A stretch of 64,000 bases of DNA from Physcia stellaris (taxonomy: Eukaryota; Ascomycota; Lecanoromycetes; Caliciales; Physciaceae). The notes beneath the pieces are model-generated. The model was not told the DNA's origin. It did not search any database and saw only the letters and a program-made list of their open reading frames with translations. The stretch lies in contig JABSSW010000008.1 of the NCBI GenBank assembly GCA_018902385.1, positions 124,001-188,000 of the forward strand. Direction: 5' to 3'. How positions within the stretch are numbered: position 1 is the stretch's first letter; every line of letters starts with the position of its first letter. Made by a program: the position numbers and the translations under genes. Of this stretch, positions 45,978 to 56,533 are shown piece after piece.

Positions 45978-46595
45978 ATGGCATCCGCTCTCTCATCTTG
46001 TGTTTCCTCCCTCCGCTCCACAAATCAACTACTCTCTTCCAGCATCTCCATTCTCGATTCCGGTGTCAATGACTTCCCAAGGCTCTCCAAGGTCCTGCAA
46101 ACCACCCGTGTAAGCCTATACATATCCCAATGCTCTCTTTCTCATCTCGCCGGATGATCCTTGATCTACGCTAATGTGCGGGTTTAACAGCACTTCGAGC
46201 TCCTTCCAGAGTCATCGCTGCAATCCGCTCAACGCGATCTCCTGGCCTCTCTGACTCCAGAGATCAATTCCCTCCTCGCCCGCTGCGAGTCACATCTTGA
46301 CCGCCTAGAAAGACGCGAACAAGCCCTCATTGCTCGATGTGAGCTGCTTGAAGGGCGGCTGTCCTCGAGCGGCGAGGAGGCGAGAAGAGCACCTTCATTA
46401 GGCAGCACAAAAAACAGTACTAGCAAAGACAGAGAAAATAACGAGAGGGAAATACATAAATTGAAGCAGATGAGGCAAAAGAAAGAACGCCTCCAGTATG
46501 CGGTCGGGAGGTTGGAAATGGAAGCTAGACAGAAGCAGAGGCAATTGAGGATGAGTGTTGCTGCGCAACCCGATGTGAGAGATGATTACGAGTAA
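45978..46595 (+). CDS. spc19: DASH complex subunit SPC19
   Basis: Subunit of the ten-protein DASH/Dam1 ring that couples kinetochores to microtubules. Exon 1 is 45978-46109, intron 46110-46190 (TTTAACAG acceptor), exon 2 46191-46595 (178 aa). The family N-terminus is clear: SALSSCVSSLRSTNQLLSSS, SILDSGVNDFPRLSKVL, then HFELLPESSLQSAQRDLLAS. A coiled coil follows (LLARCESHLDRLERREQAL, CELLEGRL) and a second, Gln/Arg-rich helix near the end (LKQMRQKKERLQYAVGRLEM). Its 3' end overlaps by 71 bp, on the opposite strand, a hypothetical ORF. Confidence 0.9.
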
Positions 46596-47061
46596 GACGC
46601 GAGCTATGAAGATCGTTATTTACCCGTACGTTCATATTTCTTTTCTCCTCAGAAATGCAAACGTCATCTGGATAATTTCTTTCATTGAGTAGTAAGCTTC
46701 GACCTGTTGGGTCATGCTGCTTTCCTGATTTGAACCTGCTAGGGAAAGACACCTTGTGAAAGAACCCAGTGACGAACGTTGGTCTTTTGACTATCTCGAT
46801 GGGAGATGAGCTTTGACCTGCTGGGTCACGCCTCCTTTGTGGTCTGAACCTGCGGGGGAAAGACACCTCGTAGAAAAACGCCCCGAGAGCTTTGCATATA
46901 CATTCAGATACCTCCGCTAACAAATTTCGAAAGCGCTCATTGTCCTCTGGATTGACAAAGGCCAATACGTCGTCGTACGATCGGTCTAAAGTGCTTCGTG
47001 ATTGGTACGGTTCAATTGGCGTCTGGCGTAAGGATGGTGGGTATACCCGGATGCGTTGCAT
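46525..47061 (-). CDS. Hypothetical ORF with an internal in-frame duplication
   Basis: An ATG-started frame of 178 codons (MQRIRVYPPSLRQTP) lies 53 bp downstream of the SPOUT methyltransferase stop, on the same strand, and runs into spc19 antisense. The first half reads like a real helical protein (SYDDVLAFVNPEDNERFRNL, LAEVSECICKALGAFF). The middle holds two similar units, VSFPRRFRPQRRRDPAGQSS and VSFPSRFKSGKQHDPTGRSL, from a direct DNA duplication with a 114-bp period. No known family. It may be a short lineage-specific gene, or an open frame kept by the repeat. Confidence 0.4.
   Translation of the reverse strand: MQRIRVYPPSLRQTPIEPYQSRSTLDRSYDDVLAFVNPEDNERFRNLLAEVSECICKALGAFFYEVSFPRRFRPQRRRDPAGQSSSPIEIVKRPTFVTGFFHKVSFPSRFKSGKQHDPTGRSLLLNERNYPDDVCISEEKRNMNVRVNNDLHSSRLTRNHLSHRVAQQHSSSIASASV
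46691..46878. repeat. Imperfect direct duplication, two 74-bp units, 114-bp period
   Basis: Units at about 46691-46764 and 46805-46878 share blocks such as TGGGTCA, TGAACCTGC and GGGAAAGACACCT. By eye roughly three quarters of positions agree without gaps. The period is a multiple of three, so both copies fall in the same minus-strand frame. Confidence 0.75.
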
Positions 47062-47114
47062 TTTTAGGAGTGTTATGATAGACAATCGTGTCGCTGGTCT
47101 AAGGTTTCGCTTTT

Positions 47115-48391
47115 TCAGCCTCTCTTTTTGCCTTTGCTGAGAGCGATATTCCTTAAGCCCATCAGCCCTAACCACACGGCTTCTTCTGTTCTAATGGTTC
47201 TACTTCCTTGGCCGGGACAAAGGTCAACCCAGTAGTCGAAAAGGCCACTGGGCTCAGTCACGCCCATTTTCTGGAGCTCGTCATCGGCATTGACAGCAAC
47301 TTCAAGCCCTGCAATACCACCGAAAACAATAAGCAAATGGTTGAACTGGGGTACTGGTAGTAAATTAGGACTAGGCTCCTGCAGTGCTGATATCGGCACA
47401 CCACGCTCGGAGGTACCAAATGTCACGTCGTACCCGCCGTCAAATGAGCATTCTGTTAACACTGCAGATAGAGATGAAGCTGACCGGACATCATATCCCC
47501 AATAATACCCTCCTTCTTCACGCGGCGCAGATGGAGCAACTGGACTAGCGGTTAAGCCCTGGTGTTCAGGATTGTCCGGTCCAGTGTCCGTAGGGAATTT
47601 GAGCGTAACTCTGGTATGTGCGGGTATAGATGAAGGTATAGATATTGGGTTCGCGAGGCCTACATTTATAAGTGTCTTCGCTTCCCTTGTGTCTTCAACT
47701 TTTTGGCTTTTTTTTCTTCTTTTTCACCTGCTCCCCTGTGACTTCATTAGCATCTCCTTTCGACTGCTCTGATGCCATGGTAATTCCCTCCCGATATGTA
47801 CACCTCTCGTTCAAACGCAGATGGTGGGGCATATCCAGACTTGGGAGTGCGCCAGCATACTGAAAGTCCGGATGCATAGGGAAAAGCATCGTTCGAAGAT
47901 ATGGTGGGGTCTCTAGGTAGGAGAGAACGTGCATGAGAAAGTAATTAGGGTCCGAGTAGCCTGTAAAGGTATTGCGGTCCTGCCCCTGAATCTGGCCATT
48001 TGAAGCGTCATTTGCTTGTCTTCCCGATTTCTTGGTCTGACCGTCATCAAAGACGACCACTTCGTCAACGCAAAATACTGCTAGTGCTCGGGCAATTCGG
48101 CCTGCGAGTTGTGTCTTCAGGTCGGGTGATTGCGCGCTATGTAACTTGTGAGCATTATTGAGATGCGAGTGCAGAGCTATCCAGTCACTGACTTTGCGAT
48201 GATGCTCCCTGGAACCGCAATGCTGACAGTATATGCACGACCTTCAGTTGGCTTGAAGACCGCCGTGGGTTTCGAGGTATCGAGCTCGTTCTTGACGTGT
48301 GTCGGCTCCTGAGCCTCTCGCTTTCGTTTCTATACAGTGTCAGCAGGCGCCTATACTTTCAATTGCCTCTCGATCTTACCTTGGAGCTCAT
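47115..48391 (-). CDS. SPOUT-class RNA methyltransferase (C9orf114/SPOUT1-like), frame broken once
   Basis: Putative RNA methyltransferase with a SPOUT knot (C9orf114/CENP-32 family). Three exons: 48380-48391 (12 nt, MSSK), 48193-48329 and 47115-48136. Segments in order: TVSIAVPGSIIANAQSPDLK, QLAGRIARALAVFCVDEVVV, SYLETPPYLRTMLFPMHPDF, LPSLDMPHHLR, and later SFDGGYDVTFGTSERG, HLLIVFGGIAGLEVA and the knot-forming FDYWVDLCPGQGSRTIRTEE. Between the VKKKKKK stretch and VEDTREAKTLINVG the frame shifts at the eight-A run around 47706-47713. Exon 3 is one base too long for the frame, and no intron fits. An over-called homopolymer is likely. Divergent from the selK-like gene with only 172 bp between starts. 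Confidence 0.87.
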
Positions 48392-48563
48392 GTCGGTCAC
48401 ATACAGAAGCTATGGCGGAGAGGATGCCAAAAATTTTGCGGCGATGTGACCAAATGTGGAAAGGCGGCAAGACTGCGGAAAAGAGCCCGCCTCAAGATAG
48501 GTCTCGAACGTGGCAGCAACAACTTCTCCTCAACGCAACAGCTTTGAAGATACTCAAATAACA
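48392..48563. promoter_or_regulatory. 172-bp bidirectional 5' region
   Basis: The shortest divergent interval in the window, between the SPOUT methyltransferase and selK-like start codons. Both promoters must lie here or inside the neighbouring 5' exons and introns. No TATA box identified. Confidence 0.45.
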
Positions 48564-49012
48564 ATGTCGGCCCCAGAAAGACCTTACCTATCCAACGGGC
48601 AAGTCCTGCAAAGGTATGTATTCCCTCAACCCCGATCGAAAACATACACTAACCACTCTGTACCCTAGTCCTCCCCTTTCAGCCCGCCTCCACAACATCG
48701 CAAACCACACCTACAATGCCCTCGGTCTCTATGTGACTTCTCTCTTCTCTGTAGGACCAACCTCACATCCTCATATCCTTGAATCTGCGAAAGATGCTAA
48801 TGATGATACAGCTCGATGCATATTCGGCAGCCGAAGCCTCACAATTCAATGTGAACAACCGATCAGCAGGGGGCAGCCGCTCTGGCCCATCACGTGGGTA
48901 CGGTGGTGGCGGTGGAGGAGGAGGCAGTGGAGGAAGTGGACCAGGCAGTGGTGGGAAGAAGTTGGGGAGGGTGGATGATATCAGGGGGCCGGAGTGTAAG
49001 AGCTGTCAGTGA
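48564..49012 (+). CDS. Selenoprotein K/SelG-family protein, Cys form
   Basis: Small ER-membrane protein related to selenoprotein K (PF10961). Exons 48564-48613, 48669-48750 and 48812-49012 join in frame (110 aa). The N-terminus has the family's YLSNGQVLQS block. A single hydrophobic or amphipathic segment (NHTYNALGLYVTSLFS) follows, then a Gly/Ser/Arg-rich tail. The end KKLGRVDDIRGPECKSCQ matches the RRMGRxxxLRGP end of animal SelK, with a CxxC pair where animals carry selenocysteine. SelK acts in ER-associated degradation and palmitoylation complexes in animals; the fungal role is unknown. Assignment rests on both conserved ends. Confidence 0.72.
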
Positions 49013-49228
49013 TGGGCAGACTGTAGGATGCATTGGCTGGGGATAATGGCGTTGTGGACACTGTGATTTGGAGGTTTTCATGGCTGGTGATGGATTGCTT
49101 TTTTCTACTGATAGCCACACTCTTCTAAGCTTAAAAAGAAATCAGAGCGTTCTCAATTGTCGCTATCGAAAGTCGGGCGAGTCGTCGACACCTTACCACT
49201 AAATGTCCTTGTTGACGAGGCAGGTCTC

Positions 49229-50306
49229 TCAGTAAGTATCGCCGGCCACGAGAGTGATCTCCTCATTCGAACTTTGAGTCTCGTTCATGATATGCACTCC
49301 ATTGCTGGTGCCGATTCTCTCTGCCCCAGCTTCCATCATTGCAATACATTCTTTGACGGTCTTGATACCTCCACTAGCTTTCACTTTTACGCTGTCTCCC
49401 ACAACGCTCTTCATAAGTCGGACATTGTCCAAAGAGGCACCTGGTCCATTGAAACCGGTGCTCGTTTTTACAAAATCTGCTCCTGCAGCTTGCGAAATTT
49501 TACATCCCGCAACGATCTCATGCTGAGACAGCTGCGAGGTTTCAAGGATGACTTTCAGAGTCACTGAGTGTGGTGCTGCCTTGCGTACGGCAGCAATATC
49601 TGTGTAAACGAGTTCATAATTCTTAGTCTTGAGTTGCGGCCAATTTAGCACCATATCAAGTTCAGAAGCTCCAGCTGCAACGGCATCGGCTGCTTCTCTA
49701 CCATACCTTCAGCTGACCTCGTTTTGTGCGAACAGCTTGAATTCTCTCACCTGACTTTTTCAGAGACCGTCTGAGTACCTTCGTGGAAACCTACAACACA
49801 GGCCACAACAACCGGGGAGCACTTAAGGTTATGCACTGCTCGTTCTACGTACTTGAGCCGTACGCATGCTGACTAAATTGGGAGCCATCAGTCTAGTCCA
49901 AGGTGGTGTGCATGTAGGACAGATCCGGGAACAGCCAGAATCGGGACGAAGGGTTGACAATAGATTGATTGCTTTTGATTGCCTCTATAGTGACGAAGGA
50001 ATACTTTCTTGTGTCCATGTTCTATTCTCCAGCATTTTGCGCAAGAATAGCATCTTTTCAAGCACGAAAGAGGACGAGAATAGGTAAAGTCACCTTGAAA
50101 TCATGCTTCTTTGCTTCTTCGCAAAGATCGTCGATTTGGGACTCCGTGGCTTCAAGCTTCAACAGGGTATGATCTATCGATTTTGCGAATGCCTGAGTTC
50201 CAAGTCCAGGTGCTTTGTATTTGGAGAAAGTGCTAGGAACACCCTGCTCCGCTTGTTCGATAATACCGAGCCACCCGTCTTTGGTGTTTCCTGTTGCCGT
50301 TGTCAT
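49229..50306 (-). CDS. deoC: Deoxyribose-phosphate aldolase (DERA)
   Basis: Class I aldolase that splits 2-deoxyribose-5-phosphate into glyceraldehyde-3-phosphate and acetaldehyde in deoxynucleoside breakdown. Three exons join exactly: 50094-50306, 49751-49872 and 49229-49706 (270 aa). The start MTTATGNTKDG is the only fitting ATG. Family blocks: SIDHTLLKLEAT, ACVRLKYVERAV, VACVVGFHEGTQT, AAGASELDMVLNW, LKVILETSQLS, GADFVKTSTGF with the Schiff-base Lys, VKVKASGGIKT and ERIGTSNGV. Fungal length is normal. It faces met1. Intact. Confidence 0.93.
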
Positions 50307-50921
50307 TGCCAGGCTGAATTGTTGCTTAGGTAAGAGGAAGCGAATGGAAATCTCCAGATGATGTTTCGGAAATCATCCTCGAGATTCCTGGTAGGCGATT
50401 GGATGGGCGGTCGCGTTTACTAGACTTGACACGCTGAACAAATTCGAAGTCCGATCGAGGCATTCAACTTGATGCAGCGCGCTCAGAGGTTACTGATCGG
50501 CGGATAAGAAGCTTGTCCGTGCACAAAACTCAATAAGAAAACATTACTTCTGCTCGCTTCATAGTTTATGAGCATACTAACCATCAGCAGCATGTCCCTA
50601 TCAAAGTGACAAGCCTGGATCTCCCTAGAGCTTGGCATATTTTATGCCAAGCGCATCCCCGCGGCACTTATCTCCGGGCCTTTATCGGCAATGGCGTTAT
50701 CAAAAAAAAGCTTTCGCCCCACGGTAAAGCAATTCAACTATTACGTCCGCTAAGATGGGACCTACAAATCCACAAAAGCACTCTTCTGCTCCGTACTGCC
50801 AGACCGTATTTAGACTGTTTTCATATAGAGTTCCGTGAAGATCCTGGAATAGCAGAATCTTCGGGCTCGATTCAGTTTCAGGACAATATTCTGCTGACGG
50901 GCGGCTTTACTCTGAAGCACC
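50307..50921. promoter_or_regulatory. Divergent interval between DERA and met1
   Basis: About 615 bp between divergent starts. A plus-strand frame at 50606-50950 crosses the met1 ATG in another frame and has no domain. No defined site identified. Confidence 0.4.
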
Positions 50922-52690
50922 ATGGGGGCCTCTCTATTGACAGCTCATGACTGTACTAATCATGTCCATCTGATCCTTGGATCCAATCCTCTGGCCAGTG
51001 CGAGATGCGCAAAGAGCATTGAGGTTGGCGCAAAGCCCAAAGTTGTGGCCCCTCCAGACGCCGACATCCACTATGTCTTAGCGAAAAGAATCGAAGAAGG
51101 AGAGGTGGAATGGATACAGGAGTCCTTTAGCGAGGAGCTACTACGGACGCTTGGAAGAGACCAAATAGATCGTTTTGTCGACGCGGTCTTCGTCACTTCA
51201 GGAGGCAAAACCACGACAGGTAAACCCTCAATGGCTCCAGTGTGGGATCAACATGCTGATGTAGATAAAAAGTTACTCACATATCAAACATATGCCGCCG
51301 CCTTCGGATCCCGATTAATGTGGTCGATGCGCCAAATCTCTGCACCTTCACACTTCTTTCCACTCACTCCGACGGCCCTCTGCAGATCGGCATAACCACA
51401 TCAGGCAAAGGCTGCAAATTGGCATCTCGCATACGAAGGGAGATTGCTTCAACCCTTCCTCATAATTTTGGCGATGCGGTTGAGCGTCTCGGTACCGTGC
51501 GCCGCCGAATCTGGCAGGAAGACCACCGGCCGCAGGCTATTGAGGAAGCGGATCCCGACATAGAAGACGACGATGCTGCGGCCCAAAAGCCCACTTTCAA
51601 CCAGCTCGTCAGCGAGGCAGATCATGCTGCATTGAAGACTAGGCGCATGCGTTGGCTTTCTCAAATATGTGAATACTGGCCCCTTCGGCGACTGGCCTCG
51701 ATCACCGATGCGGACATTGACCAGATACTTCAAGCCTATACGTCTGCTTCATCACAAGGACCACCCCTCGGAATTGCAAATCTCGAAGGCCGCCTAGTAC
51801 CGAAGGGGCGCATCATACTGGCAGGCTCAGGCCCAGGGGCACCGTCGATGTTGACTCTAGCAACCCATCGTGCTATACAATGCGCCTCTGTCATTCTGGC
51901 TGACAAGCTTGTACCAGCGCCTGTTCTCGACTTGATCCCTCGTCGAACGCCTGTGCATATTGCACGCAAGTTTCCTGGAAATGCTGAGGCTGCTCAAACA
52001 GAGCTACTTACGCTTGGACTAGAAGCGCTAGAAAAGGGGCATATCGTCTTGCGTCTTAAGCAGGGCGATCCATACCTCTACGGCCGAGGTGGCGAGGAGT
52101 ACGCATTTTTCCGAGAAAAGGGCTACTTACCCACTGTTCTTCCTGGTATCACGAGTTCTCTCTCTGCGCCTTTGTTTGCGCAAATACCACCTACACATCG
52201 CAGTGTGGCGGATCAAGTGCTTATCTGTACAGGCACTGGAAGGAAAGGCGCAGCGCCGGATCCTCCGCCCTATGTCCCTACGCAGACTGTAGTGTTCTTA
52301 ATGGCGTTACATCGACTTAGTGCGCTAGTAGAGAGTCTGACAGAAACCACCATCGGCGTACCTGGCTTGACTCTCAAGACTGATGACATGGTACCACTCA
52401 GACCGAGACCCTGGCCCACAGAGACTCCCTGTGCGGTTATCGAGCGGGCGAGTTGCCCAGATCAACGTGTAATCCGAAGTACACTGAGTAAAATTTGTGC
52501 AGCAATTGAAGAAGAGGGTAGCCGACCGCCTGGCCTTCTTGTTATCGGCTGGAGCTGCGAGGTTCTCATCAAGAATCCGTCCAAGCAAGACTGGGTAGTA
52601 GAAGATGGTTTCGCAGGTTTTGAAGGTCTGGACGACATCGGAGTAGGAGAAATGGGTTTGACAACTGCCTTGAGCACGCCTACCGGATGA
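50922..52690 (+). CDS. met1: Siroheme synthase / uroporphyrinogen-III C-methyltransferase (MET1)
   Basis: Makes precorrin-2 on the way to siroheme, the cofactor of sulfite and nitrite reductase. Two exons are split by one short intron beginning GTAAAC near 51220; splicing restores SGGKTTTVTHISNICRRLRI. The start is MGASLLTAHD with CACC-ATG-G context. The N-terminal Rossmann-like, Met8-related domain shows LILGSNPLASARCAKSIEVG, VFVTSGG, NVVDAPNLCTFTLL and GITTSGKGCKLASRIRREIA. The C-terminal methyltransferase domain has ILAGSGPGAPSMLTLATHRA, VILADKLV, LRLKQGDPYLYGRGGEE, LPGITSSLSAPL, PPTHR and ERASCPDQRV. The bifunctional layout is normal for filamentous fungi. Intact. Confidence 0.93.
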
Positions 52691-53016
52691 TCGTTCCAAA
52701 ACATCACACCTTCCCGTAGCTCCGGCGGTCCATGAGTGGGTGGTAAATCTTGTGGCTTTCCGGATGCTTCTACTGAAGATCCAGTGGAGACCGAGCCAGA
52801 GTAGTGATGTTGGCTTGAGGCCTGACGACAAATACGTTTCATTAACCTAGCGGCTCTTCAATATGACTGACCCAGTGCTGACCGAGTTCGCCATCGATGA
52901 AGGTTATGGCATTCTTGTTTCCCAATAGAGGCCGAACAGAGGAACGGGAAAATCGCCTAAAAGAAGCTCAACATTAAAAACGCCAAATCTGGAAAGGCGT
53001 TTGTATTGTTGATGGG
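52691..53016. other. Short convergent interval
   Basis: 326 bp holding the 3' ends of met1 and the Rogdi-like gene. Nothing else seen. Confidence 0.5.
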
Positions 53017-54274
53017 CTACGAGCCATCCTCTTCGTCTGTGATCCCCATCACAATAGCCAGACTATGTCTCCAAACAGCCACACCATGACCAAGCGCACT
53101 CAATTTTGCCATAACCGCCATCAGTGCCGGATCCTGGCTTTCAACCCGCACTTTCTCGCGGACTTTGACCTCTTGGCCTTTGTATTGAAAGAGCTGCTCA
53201 GTCTCGTCATGATCCGGTATCTTTGGGGCAAGGCCGAGGCGCTGCCTTAGGGATAAGCCAGAAATGGAGGTGTTCTCTTCGTGGTGATAAAGGAGAGTGC
53301 GGATATGTAGCACCAGGGCAGCGTCAAGGATTGAGAGGTGGGTAGAGAGTGTAGGAGGGTGAGGTGGTAAGAATGTCTACTCCACTTAGCCTGAAACTCA
53401 ACAATTTATACATTGGAGATATCAAAGAAGAACTTACGTCCTCCGCGCTACTATCCTCCCACCATTTGCCCCCTGCTGTATCTTCTCCCCCTTTCAAAGT
53501 CTGCCTTGCCTCGTCGATCGTATCTGCCAGCAGGCGAAGCTGCCCGGCGATGAAAGAACCATTCTGCGGGTCGCCAGTCCATGTGCTTATGTCAATGATA
53601 TCAAGCGATTGGTTGAGAAGCGTAAGTAGGTTTGACAGCTGTGGGAGAGAAAGGGGATTCTCGATATGCAACGGATATGAAGGAAGTGAACGTGGTGGAG
53701 GCAGAGTAGGAAGACGCAACGCTATGTCCTGCAGTAGTGATGATCGTTAGGACACATTGAATGCTAAGTGAGATACAAAAGCCCCAGATTATCGATACTT
53801 CGCTACGTATGTACACGTTGTATTAACTCGTCGAGCATAGAAAGTTGGCAGGTTTCCCCGTTGGTAGCCCGTCAATTTCACTTCAAAGTAACAGAGCCTA
53901 CTTTTTGGAATCCACCCGAAAGAAACAGATAATCTCTATGATGAAGAAAAACATTGAAAAATCAACTCACCCCCTTCACAATCCTCGTCCCAACCCTAGT
54001 CACGAAACCCTTGACACTCTCGGATCGAACAGAGGACAAAGCAAGCGTCGATCCAGGCTCTTTGGGCGCCAGCAGTGCAACACATTCTTCCAGGCCGCTC
54101 TTCAGAGACGCCAGACTACCCTGGATCTCGTTGAGTAGCCATTCGAGCTCGCATCTCTGCTCATGTTAGGGTTGCGTAGGGGATTGGGCGGATAATAGAT
54201 CCTACTTGTGTATCTTCAATTTCTCTTTTGAGGTCTTCGTCGGACAGAGGTGGCCAGACTGCTGCCGAAGACAT
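53017..54274 (-). CDS. rav2: RAVE complex subunit 2 / Rogdi-like protein
   Basis: Rav2/Rogdi homologue; RAVE reassembles the vacuolar H+-ATPase. Four exons: the first starts at the ATG at 54274 (MSSAAVWPPLSDEDLKREIE), the last ends at 53017. Joined blocks include ELEWLLNEIQGSLASLKSGL, LLAPKEPGSTLALSSVRSES, VKGFVTRVGTRIVKGDI, LRLPTLPPPR, LLNQSLDIIDISTWTGD, FIAGQLRLLADTIDEARQTL and DAALVLHIRTLL, then EVKVREKVRVESQDPALMAV. The third intron uses the acceptor GGAGTAG, not the earlier TTTCAG, because only it gives TFLPPHPPTLSTHLS. Intact. A VMA22-like V-ATPase assembly gene lies 9 kb away; that may be coincidence. Confidence 0.88.
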
Positions 54275-54624
54275 TACACAATAGTTGTTAAGCGTGCAGT
54301 CGATTCTCTCCGATGCGTTGAACACGTGATTTGATAGCAGATGCTGAAGGGTTGTCACGCTCTCGTCAAGATGACGTCGGATTCGCGCGCTTTTCCCCTT
54401 TGGCCGGACAATTTCAAGCTGCGTTGGCTTGGCAAATACTGGAGCCAAACAGATCTGCGCCCACCTTTCTCCCACCTTCACGTCACCTCCGACACTTCTT
54501 CTTAAATATTGACCTCAGTGCCTGGTATGCCTTCTATCCTTTTATCACACCGAAGACTTTCAATGGCCTGATACTGACTATCGACAGCGTAGGGTAATTT
54601 CCGGACCCAGCAAATACCGTCACC
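54275..54624. promoter_or_regulatory. Divergent 5' region of rav2 and the Sur7-like gene
   Basis: 350 bp between divergent start codons. No distinct element recognised. Confidence 0.4.
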
Positions 54625-55601
54625 ATGGCAGGTGCAAGCGCAAGTACGCAAGCTCCCCATCTCTATACCAGAGATCACTGTTGACGCATACCAGGAACTC
54701 CTCTCGCTCTTGTCTCTCTGATCCTAATTCTTGGCGCCCTTCTCCTAATGCTCCTTACTATTCTTGGCGGTTCCGTGGGCAAGAACCCTACGAACAGATT
54801 CTATTACCTTGAAGCCGATACCTCCAACATCCCCGGCGCGGCGCAATTGACACGCTGGACAACATGGAATGCCTGCGGCGTCACCAATGGCCGGAACATG
54901 TGTCCCAGCGTACATCCTGCGTACGCGTTTGATCCGCCCAGGAACTTTGGGTCGACCGAGGGGGTTCCTCCGCAGTTCGTCGGGTATGTTCGAAACATCT
55001 CCTCAATGAGACGGCGAGCATGAGGAAGTAGGCTAACAAAAACGCCATAGGACTCACAAATATTACTACCTCACGCGCTTCATGTTCGCATTCCACCTCA
55101 TCGCGCTGTTCTTCGGCGTTTGCGCGCTCTTCACCGGTCTTCTTGCGCTGTGTAGCCGTATCGGCTCCTTCCTATCCAGCTTCACCTGTTCCGTCGCGCT
55201 TTTCTTCCAAACGCTCACTGCGTCGCTTATGACGTATGACTATCCTCCCCTTCTCTCCCCTCCGCTTGCCCTGCCCCAAAAGTCAGAAACCAGAGAACTA
55301 ACCTACACCCATCAACAGCGCAGCATATGTCCTCGGCCGCAACAACTTCCGTTCCGCAGGGCGCACCGCCTCTCTCGGGCGCTACAACTTCGGCTTCATG
55401 TGGGCGGCCGTAGCCTGCCTCTTCCTCTCCACAATCATGCTCCTCGCCGGCGGCGCCGCGTCGGGGAACAAAAACAGTACGTACAGCAGCCGCGGCACGG
55501 GCGGAAGGAGCTTCATGGGACGGAGGAAGAAGAGCACGAGGAATAGGGGCAGTTTCATCGACAAGGAGAGGGAGAGGAGGATTAGTAAGGACAGTGATTG
55601 A
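54625..55601 (+). CDS. Sur7/PalI-family plasma-membrane protein
   Basis: Four-span membrane protein of the Sur7/PalI family (PF06687), linked to eisosomes or pH signalling. Four exons: a 19-nt first exon (MAGASA), then 54695 onward, a middle exon beginning THKYYYLTRF, and a last exon beginning AAYVLGRNNF. The first membrane segment is PLALVSLILILGALLLMLL. The extracellular loop has RFYYLEADTSN, TRWTTWNACG and the Cys pair C..NMC. The second and third spans are FAFHLIALFFGVCALFTGL and CSVALFFQTLTASLMTAAY; the fourth is FMWAAVACLFLSTIMLLAGG. The cytosolic tail is basic and Ser/Arg-rich. The loop cysteines fit the family. Whether it is the Sur7 or PalI-type member is unclear. Confidence 0.87.
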
Positions 55602-56533
55602 GTGAAGCGGGCAAATTGAGTACGTGCGAGGTTAATGCGTGGGGGTAATCAAAGACGATAATATCGGTAGGGGAAGAGCCGAGAAGAAGAAGTTTCGCCG
55701 CTGTCTGAGGGGTGAGTTCCTCGCAAGTCTGTATTTTTATGCCTGCTCTCAGATCGACGTTCTCGCCGGAGCTGGAGCTGCCTTTAGGAGAGGGGAGGAA
55801 TGGAGACTTCAGTACCGTATCTACTAATACCTACATAATTGCCAGGATATCCGTAATGGGTTGGACGTCGGCAGGCACTATTGTATATACCCTTGTTCTT
55901 ATAGCTTTATTCTTGGGTTCTTGTACCTTCGCGCCTCTTAATCCTAGGAAACATTCTTCTTCCTGACATATCAACCGCTGGATTTCCTAATAGCGAATCT
56001 AGTATTTATTAAGGCGAACTACAAGACGCCTAATGAGATATCTAGTAAGGCAAATTAAAAGGAATCTCTTCCAACCTCTAGTCTTGTCCGATCAGCGCGT
56101 CACTCTATCCCATCACGCACAAAACAAAGTTCCTATATCGAGCAAGAAATCCAATTTTTTATATATACACTCCAAGCCCAGACCTATATGCAACACCCAA
56201 CTACCCAAGAAAGCAAGAATAGAACCCAGGATATCCTTCCAGCCGACCAAACACCACAATAGACCACCAAACTCTCCTCCAAAATGGGTATTGCCAATAG
56301 AAGTGAAAATAAAAGTAAAGTATCCCGCGATGCAAACGATGCAGCGATGCAGAAAGACAAGACGCCAGCCGGCCAACCATACCACAGATGCCAGAACCCG
56401 GAGCGCCGATCGAAGTATGTATACCCCCCAAAAACACCAACGCTGTATGCCCACAAGCCACAGAGCCCATTTCCCAAACCCATCACATCATGGACCTACC
56501 AGTCTCCCGCCACACTTCTACATACATACCCGG
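55602..56533. other. Convergent intergenic interval
   Basis: About 930 bp. The part 55820-56060 is AT-rich with TAAT and TTATT runs. Plus-strand frames at 56033-56711 are antisense to the corA 3' end or chance. No gene supported. Confidence 0.4.

Noticed and set aside
49229-52690. A DERA-MET1 metabolic cluster
   Set aside because: Both are ordinary housekeeping enzymes of unrelated pathways; adjacency alone does not support a cluster.
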